Below are positions 32,107 through 39,300 of a stretch of 39,300 bases of DNA, piece after piece. Position numbers and translations under genes: made by a program. Numbering within the stretch: the first letter of the stretch is position 1; each line of letters starts with the position of its first letter. The notes beneath the pieces were generated by a model. The model had not been told where the DNA came from. It ran no database searches and saw only the letters and a list, made by a program, of their open reading frames with translations. The DNA is from DASSCW01 sp036556695 (lineage in GTDB: Bacteria; Chloroflexota; Limnocylindria; QHBO01). The stretch is from positions 1 through 39,300 of the forward strand of contig DATBIY010000019.1 in NCBI GenBank assembly GCA_036556695.1, in the 5' to 3' direction.

Positions 32107-32598
32107 ATGGCAAATCTCACACGATTCGATCCGTTCAGCGAAATGGTCACCCTGCGCCAGGCGATGGACCGCCTCTTCGAGGACTCGTTCGTCAGCCCGC
32201 TGACGTGGCGATCCTCCAATGGCGAAGCCCACGCCCCAGCCGTCGACGTGCACGAGACCGGTGACGACATCGTGGTGACCGCCGCGCTGCCGGGCCTGCA
32301 GGCCGAGGACGTCGACATCACCATCACCGGCCAGACGCTCTCCATTCGCGGCGAGTTCAAGGCCGATGAGAAGGTCGAGCGTGACCAGTACCTGTACCGC
32401 GAGCGCCGCTACGGGACGTTTCACCGCCAGCTGCAGCTGCCGGTTCGCGTCCAGGGCGACAACGCCACTGCCACCTTCGAAAATGGCGTGCTGACGCTCA
32501 CCATTCCGAAGGCGGAAGAGGTGAAGCCGCGCCAGATCCAGGTCAAGCCGGCGCCGAAGCAGGTCGAGTCATCGGCCGATGGCAACCCGTCGTCGTGA
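32107..32598 (+). CDS. hsp20: Small heat shock protein, HSP20 family
   Basis: 163 residues. The alpha-crystallin domain runs from about 44 to 140: APAVDVHETGDDIVVTAALPGLQAEDVDITI, LSIRGEFK, RRYGTFHRQLQLPV and NGVLTLTIPKAE. The N-terminal LTRFDPFSEMVTLRQAMDRLFED is characteristic of class A bacterial HSP20s. No IXI motif is clearly seen in the short tail. It is an ATP-independent holdase that oligomerises and hands substrates to refolding systems; ClpB and DnaJ are in the same operon. First gene after the promoter. The HspR gene overlaps its last 20 bases. Confidence 0.95.
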   Translation: MANLTRFDPFSEMVTLRQAMDRLFEDSFVSPLTWRSSNGEAHAPAVDVHETGDDIVVTAALPGLQAEDVDITITGQTLSIRGEFKADEKVERDQYLYRERRYGTFHRQLQLPVRVQGDNATATFENGVLTLTIPKAEEVKPRQIQVKPAPKQVESSADGNPSS

Positions 32599-32986
32599 CG
32601 CCAAGACAGCGGAACGAGCGTTGAGCTCGCTCCGCGACCCGCACCGGCCGCGGTACTTCATCAGCATCGCCGCCGAGCTGGCGAGCGTCCACCCGCGCAC
32701 GCTGCGGATCTACGAGGAGGAGGGTCTCCTCTGTCCGCAGCGGCGCAACAACCTCCGGCTCTATTCGGAGGCCGATATCCAGCGGGTGCGTATCATCCGC
32801 TTTCTCACCCGACGCCAGGGGGTGAACCTGGCGGGCGTCAAAGTCATCCTGCAGCTCGAGGAACTTGGAAAGATCCGGGTCTACGACCTGTTCGATGCAG
32901 CTGATGTCGAGCGTTTCGTCGAGGAAGGCGAACCGGACGAGGCCACCACCGGCCCGGCCGCCGAACTCGGCCGAAGGGACAGATAA
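32579..32986 (+). CDS. hspR: HspR-type heat-shock repressor, MerR family
   Basis: 135 residues. The MerR-type winged helix reads YFISIAAELASVHPRTLRIYEEEGLL followed by NNLRLYSEADIQRVRIIRFLTRRQGVNLAGVKVILQLEE. IAAELASVHPRTLRIYE and GVNLAGVKVIL are the marks that separate HspR from other MerR proteins. HspR binds HAIR operators, is aided by DnaK in actinobacteria and is released on heat shock. It overlaps the HSP20 end; the ATG 32579 is slightly uncertain and a TTG at 32621 just before the core is possible. Lon follows after seven bases. It likely represses its own operon through the palindrome at 32022. Confidence 0.93.
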   Translation: MATRRRDAKTAERALSSLRDPHRPRYFISIAAELASVHPRTLRIYEEEGLLCPQRRNNLRLYSEADIQRVRIIRFLTRRQGVNLAGVKVILQLEELGKIRVYDLFDAADVERFVEEGEPDEATTGPAAELGRRDR

Positions 32987-32993
32987 GACACAC

Positions 32994-35540
<2,547 letters not shown>

Positions 35541-35570
35541 GGTCCGGCCGAGCGGGGGTCTAGGTCACAG

Positions 35571-36611
35571 ATGGAGTACAAGGACTACTACCAGGTTCTT
35601 GGCGTGCCCAAGACAGCGTCGCAGGCCGAGATCAAGAAGGCCTACCGCCGCCTGGCGCGGGAGCTCCACCCTGACCGCAATCCGGGCGACAAGGAGGCCG
35701 AGCGCCGCTTCAAGGAAGCCAATGAGGCGCATGCCGTCCTCTCCGACCAGGAGAAGCGGAAGCGCTATGACGAGCTCGGCGCCAACTGGCAGGCGTACGA
35801 GCAGGCCGGCTTCGGTGGCGGGGCCACCGACTGGGCCGGCTTCGGCGGCGCTCCCGGCGGCACGCGCTGGGAATACCGGCGCGTCAGCCCGGATGACCTC
35901 GGCGGCTTCAGCGAGTTCTTCCAGTCCTTCTTCGGCGGCTCGGCCTCCGGCTCCGCGGGTGCGGGACCGATGGGTGCCGGCAGCTCGTCGCGTGGCGCCT
36001 CCGGCACGGCCGGCTTCGAGACGATCTTCGACATCGGCGACCTCGGCGGCGCACGCCGGAGCGCAACGACCTCGCAGCCTACCGCCACGGCCGTGGCCGA
36101 GGTGACGCTTGAGGAGGTCGTGCGCGGCGGGGAGCGGATGGTCGACGTCGACGGGCGACGGCTGCAGGTGAAGATCCCGGCCGGCGTGACCGACGGGCAG
36201 AAGATCAAGCTGCGCGGCGGTGGCCTGCGGAGCGCATCGGCCGGTGCGGCCGGCGACCTGCTCATCACCGTGCGGGTCAAGCCGGACCCGCGCTTCGAGC
36301 GGCGAGGCGCCGACCTGGTGACGGAGCTGCCGCTGACCCTGTCGGAGGCGCTGCTCGGCGCCGAGGTGCCGGTCCCCACCCCGGGCGGCAGCGCCCGGCT
36401 GCGCATCCGGCCGAACACCCAGAACGGGCAGGAGGTCCACCTGCGCGGCCGCGGCCTCCCAAAGCGCGGCGGCAAGGGCGAGAAGGGCGACCTGATCGTC
36501 CGCGTCCGCGTCGTGCTGCCGGAGCTCGACGAGCAGGCGCGCCAGGACATCGGCTCCGTGCTGGGCCGTCACCCGCAGCCAGACCCGCGCCGTGACGGGA
36601 GGGTGCACTGA
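35571..36611 (+). CDS. cbpA: DnaJ-family co-chaperone, CbpA type
   Basis: 346 residues. J-domain at the N-terminus: MEYKDYYQVLGVPKTASQAEIKKAYRRLARELHPD with the essential HPD at 33-35 and KEANEAHAVLSDQEKRKRYDELG. A Gly/Phe-rich linker (GFGGG, GGFSEFFQSFFGG, SSRGASG) follows, without the zinc-finger CxxCxGxG repeats of true DnaJ. The C-terminal substrate domains contain VTLEEVVRGGERMVDVDGRRLQVKIPAGVTDGQKIKLRG and LRGRGLPKRGG. Stimulates a DnaK ATPase; no dnaK or grpE is in the window. Thirty bases after lon; its stop overlaps the clpB start (TGATG). Confidence 0.94.
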   Translation: MEYKDYYQVLGVPKTASQAEIKKAYRRLARELHPDRNPGDKEAERRFKEANEAHAVLSDQEKRKRYDELGANWQAYEQAGFGGGATDWAGFGGAPGGTRWEYRRVSPDDLGGFSEFFQSFFGGSASGSAGAGPMGAGSSSRGASGTAGFETIFDIGDLGGARRSATTSQPTATAVAEVTLEEVVRGGERMVDVDGRRLQVKIPAGVTDGQKIKLRGGGLRSASAGAAGDLLITVRVKPDPRFERRGADLVTELPLTLSEALLGAEVPVPTPGGSARLRIRPNTQNGQEVHLRGRGLPKRGGKGEKGDLIVRVRVVLPELDEQARQDIGSVLGRHPQPDPRRDGRVH

Positions 36612-39280
36612 TGCGCACCGAGCGCTTCACCACGAAGGCGCAGGAGGCGATCCTGGCGGCACAGCAGATGGCCGAGGGCGAGGGCCACCCCGAGTTGACC
36701 GCCGCGCATTTGCTGCTCAGCCTGGTCGACCAGCCGGACGGCGTGGTGCCGGCCGTGCTGGATCGCGCGGGCGCCGACGCGGCGCAGATCGCCGCGGCCA
36801 CTCGCGAGCGGCTGGCCAGGCTGCCGCGGGTCTCCGGTCAGGCGGGTGCGACCCAGCTCAGCCTGTCGAACGAGGCGCGCCGTGTGCTGACCGAGGCGCA
36901 TGCCATCGCCGAGCGGTTGCACGACGAGTACGTTTCGACGGAGCACCTGCTGCTCGCCATCATCGAGGACGGGACTGGCAGCGAGGCACGCAGCGTGCTC
37001 GCCGACCACGGGCTCGATAGCGCATCGGTCATGGAAGCCCTGACCGCCATTCGAGGAAGCCAGCGCGTGACCAGCGAGAATCCGGAAGCCACCTACCAGG
37101 CACTGGAGAAGTACGGCCGAGACCTGACCGATGCCGCCCGCCGCGGGCTGCTGGACCCGGTGATCGGCCGCGACGAGGAGATCCGGCGTGTCATCCAGGT
37201 GTTGTCCCGCCGCACCAAGAACAACCCGGTGCTCATCGGCGAGCCGGGTGTCGGCAAGACGGCGATCGTCGAGGGCCTGGCACAGCGCATCGTGCGCGGT
37301 GACGTCCCGGAGGGACTGCGCGACAAGCGGGTCGTGGCCCTGGACCTGGGTGGGCTGGTCGCCGGCGCCAAGTATCGCGGCGAGTTCGAGGAGCGCCTGA
37401 AGGCGGTCCTCAAGGAGATCACCGACTCAGCGGGACAGATCATCCTGTTCATCGACGAGCTGCACACCGTGGTCGGCGCCGGCGCGGCCGAGGGCGCCAT
37501 GGATGCCAGCAACCTCCTGAAGCCGATGCTGGCGCGCGGCGAGCTGCACTGCATTGGCGCCACCACCCTGGACGAGTACCGCAAGCACATCGAGAAGGAC
37601 GCGGCGCTCGAGCGGCGCTTCCAGCCGGTGGTCGTCGACCAGCCGGACGTGGAGGACACCATCTCCATCCTGCGCGGCCTGCGCGAGCGCTACGAGGTCC
37701 ACCACGGCGTGCGCATCACCGACGGCGCGCTGGTCGCCGCCGCGGTGCTGTCGAACCGCTACATCACCGAGCGCTTCCTGCCGGACAAGGCCATCGACCT
37801 GGTCGACGAGGCGGCCAGCCGGCTGCGCATGGAGATGGACTCCATGCCGGTCGAGCTGGACGAGATCGAGCGGCGGCGCATGCAGCTCGAGATCGAGCGC
37901 GAGGCGCTGCGCAAGGAGAAGGACGAGGCCTCGAAGACTCGGCTCGACGCGCTGGAGCGGGAATTGGCCGACCTGCGCGAGCGCGGCGACGTCATGAAGG
38001 CGGCCTGGGAGCGCGAAAGGGAGGTCGTGGCCCAGATCCGCGCCACCCGCGAGGAACAGGAGCGCCTCGGCCCTGAGATCGAGGCTGCCACCCGCGCCCA
38101 GGACTACCAGCGCGCCAGTGAGCTGCAGTACGGCCGCGCTCGCGAGCTGGAGCAGAAGCTGGCCGAGCTGCAGGAGCGGTTGACCGAGCTGAAGGCCGGG
38201 GGCTCGTTGCTGCTCAAGGAAGAGGTCGACGCGGACGACATCGCGGCCGTGGTGGCCCGCTGGACCGGCATCCCGGTCGCGCGGCTGATGGAGGGCGAGC
38301 AGGAGAAGCTGCTGCGCATGGAGGATCGGCTGCACGCCAGGCTTATCGGCCAGGACGAGGCAGTCCAGGCGGTCAGCGACGCCATCCGTCGCGCCCGGGC
38401 AGGGCTGAAGGACCCCAAGCGGCCGATCGGCTCATTCATCTTCCTTGGGCCCACCGGCGTGGGCAAGACGGAGCTGGCCCGCGCCCTGGCCGAGTTCCTG
38501 TTCGACGACGAGAACGCGTTGGTGCGCATCGACATGAGCGAGTACATGGAGAAGTTCGCCACGTCACGGCTGGTCGGTGCGCCGCCAGGCTATGTGGGCT
38601 ACGAAGAAGGTGGCCAGCTGACCGAGGCGGTTCGGCGTCGTCCGTACCAGGTGGTGTTGTTCGACGAGATCGAGAAAGCGCACCCGGACGTGTTCAACGT
38701 CCTGCTGCAGCTGCTCGACGACGGGCGTCTGACCGACTCCCAGGGCCGCACTGTCGACTTCAAGAACACCGTGGTCATCATGACCAGCAACATCGGCTCA
38801 GGCACGCTGATCGAGGCCGCGGAGGGCGGAGCCGATGCCTTCGCGCGCGCGTCCGAGTCGGTCCGCGGGCAGCTGCGCGACCATTTCCGGCCGGAGTTCC
38901 TGAACCGGGTGGACGAGATCATCGTCTTCCAGCCGCTGTCCCAGGAGCAGCTGGCCAGCATCGTCGGCCTGCTGCTCGAGGGCGTGCGCCGGCGCCTGGA
39001 GGAGTCGCGCATCTCCCTGCAGGTGACCGATGCCGCCCGCGACCTGGTTGCGCGCCAGGGCTACGACCCGGTGTACGGCGCCCGCCCGCTGCGGCGTGCC
39101 ATCCAGCGCAGCATCGAGAACCCGCTGGCCCGACGCATCCTGGGCGGCGAGTTTCCGGCCGGCTCCACCGTCGTGGTCGACGCCACGCCGGACGGGGCGC
39201 TGACCTTCAATGGCTCCGCCGAGCCGGCGCCACTTCCCCGGGTCATGACTGCGCCGGGAGGCTCCAGCACCATCAACTGA
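36611..39280 (+). CDS. clpB: ATP-dependent disaggregase ClpB/ClpC-type AAA+ ATPase
   Basis: 889 residues, ending 20 bases before the window edge. Clp_N repeats (FTTKAQEAILAAQQMAEGEGHPELTAAHLLLSL and a second near 80-145) are followed by nucleotide-binding domain 1 with GEPGVGKT (210-217), a long charged coiled-coil middle domain (about 410-540, ELDEIERRRMQLEIEREALRKEK), and domain 2 with GPTGVGKT (613-620), LVGAPPGYVGYEEGGQLTEAVRR and the C-terminal D2-small module PVYGARPLRRAIQR. The full-length M-domain favours ClpB over ClpC, and I see no ClpP-binding tripeptide at the C-terminus. With DnaK/DnaJ it rescues aggregated proteins; last gene of the HspR operon. Confidence 0.95.
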   Translation: MRTERFTTKAQEAILAAQQMAEGEGHPELTAAHLLLSLVDQPDGVVPAVLDRAGADAAQIAAATRERLARLPRVSGQAGATQLSLSNEARRVLTEAHAIAERLHDEYVSTEHLLLAIIEDGTGSEARSVLADHGLDSASVMEALTAIRGSQRVTSENPEATYQALEKYGRDLTDAARRGLLDPVIGRDEEIRRVIQVLSRRTKNNPVLIGEPGVGKTAIVEGLAQRIVRGDVPEGLRDKRVVALDLGGLVAGAKYRGEFEERLKAVLKEITDSAGQIILFIDELHTVVGAGAAEGAMDASNLLKPMLARGELHCIGATTLDEYRKHIEKDAALERRFQPVVVDQPDVEDTISILRGLRERYEVHHGVRITDGALVAAAVLSNRYITERFLPDKAIDLVDEAASRLRMEMDSMPVELDEIERRRMQLEIEREALRKEKDEASKTRLDALERELADLRERGDVMKAAWEREREVVAQIRATREEQERLGPEIEAATRAQDYQRASELQYGRARELEQKLAELQERLTELKAGGSLLLKEEVDADDIAAVVARWTGIPVARLMEGEQEKLLRMEDRLHARLIGQDEAVQAVSDAIRRARAGLKDPKRPIGSFIFLGPTGVGKTELARALAEFLFDDENALVRIDMSEYMEKFATSRLVGAPPGYVGYEEGGQLTEAVRRRPYQVVLFDEIEKAHPDVFNVLLQLLDDGRLTDSQGRTVDFKNTVVIMTSNIGSGTLIEAAEGGADAFARASESVRGQLRDHFRPEFLNRVDEIIVFQPLSQEQLASIVGLLLEGVRRRLEESRISLQVTDAARDLVARQGYDPVYGARPLRRAIQRSIENPLARRILGGEFPAGSTVVVDATPDGALTFNGSAEPAPLPRVMTAPGGSSTIN

Positions 39281-39300
39281 GCGGCTGCGCGGCGGCCCCG

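Overview
The window is GC-rich bacterial chromosome (roughly 70% GC by eye), densely packed, with many overlapping start and stop codons. It carries no insertion sequence, prophage, integron, CRISPR array or rRNA that I can see. The gene set includes an HspR-type MerR repressor inside an HSP20/Lon/CbpA/ClpB operon, a branched-chain amino acid ABC operon, a MoxR/DUF58/DUF4129 cluster, frequent GTG starts, and several genes with a TANNNT box a few bases before the start codon and no Shine-Dalgarno. This fits a high-GC terrabacterium. Chloroflexota (Limnocylindria-like soil lineages) is my best guess and Actinomycetota the main alternative. No single marker decides it.

Layout. 1-2215: a LOG-family nucleotide hydrolase cut by the left edge, an intergenic 12-bp tandem repeat, tRNA-Asp(GTC), and two small membrane proteins on the minus strand. 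2284-5704: a plus-strand run of membrane-anchored alpha/beta hydrolase, DUF885 metallohydrolase and cyclophilin lipoprotein. 5705-6676: a mostly non-coding stretch with a promoter-to-terminator candidate structured RNA, a 24-residue membrane peptide gene and tRNA-Arg(CCG). 6677-8638: an orphan secreted protein and a small stress-like island (acidic disordered protein, SRPBCC protein, small basic protein). 8934-13782: dGTPase facing a minus-strand run of lipid kinase, anchored protein, acylphosphatase and DNA polymerase III delta prime, then a YtxH-like protein. 13855-15819: an NYN ribonuclease-like protein with a long basic tail and a GNAT acetyltransferase, both minus strand.

16093-22641 is a complete LIV-type amino acid importer: binding lipoprotein, attenuator hairpin, two permeases and two ATPases, followed closely by a membrane-anchored Asp-box propeller protein. 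The LivG-type ATPase carries an in-frame insert with two predicted transmembrane helices between Walker A and the Q-loop, which is the most unusual protein feature here. 22619-24060 (minus) holds a membrane protein, hypoxanthine phosphoribosyltransferase and a small PD-(D/E)xK-like protein. The divergent gap before rsmG (24061-24326) contains a perfect DnaA box with degenerate partners.

25182-32026 runs metallophosphoesterase, universal stress protein, two TrkA-type K+ channel regulators, a membrane protein, MoxR AAA+ ATPase, DUF58 and DUF4129, nearly all overlapping. 32022-39280 is a heat-shock operon under one strong promoter whose -35 lies inside an inverted repeat that looks like a variant HspR (HAIR) operator: hsp20, hspR, lon, cbpA-type dnaJ, clpB. 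HspR probably represses its own operon, coupling holdase, unfoldase, disaggregase and protease supply.
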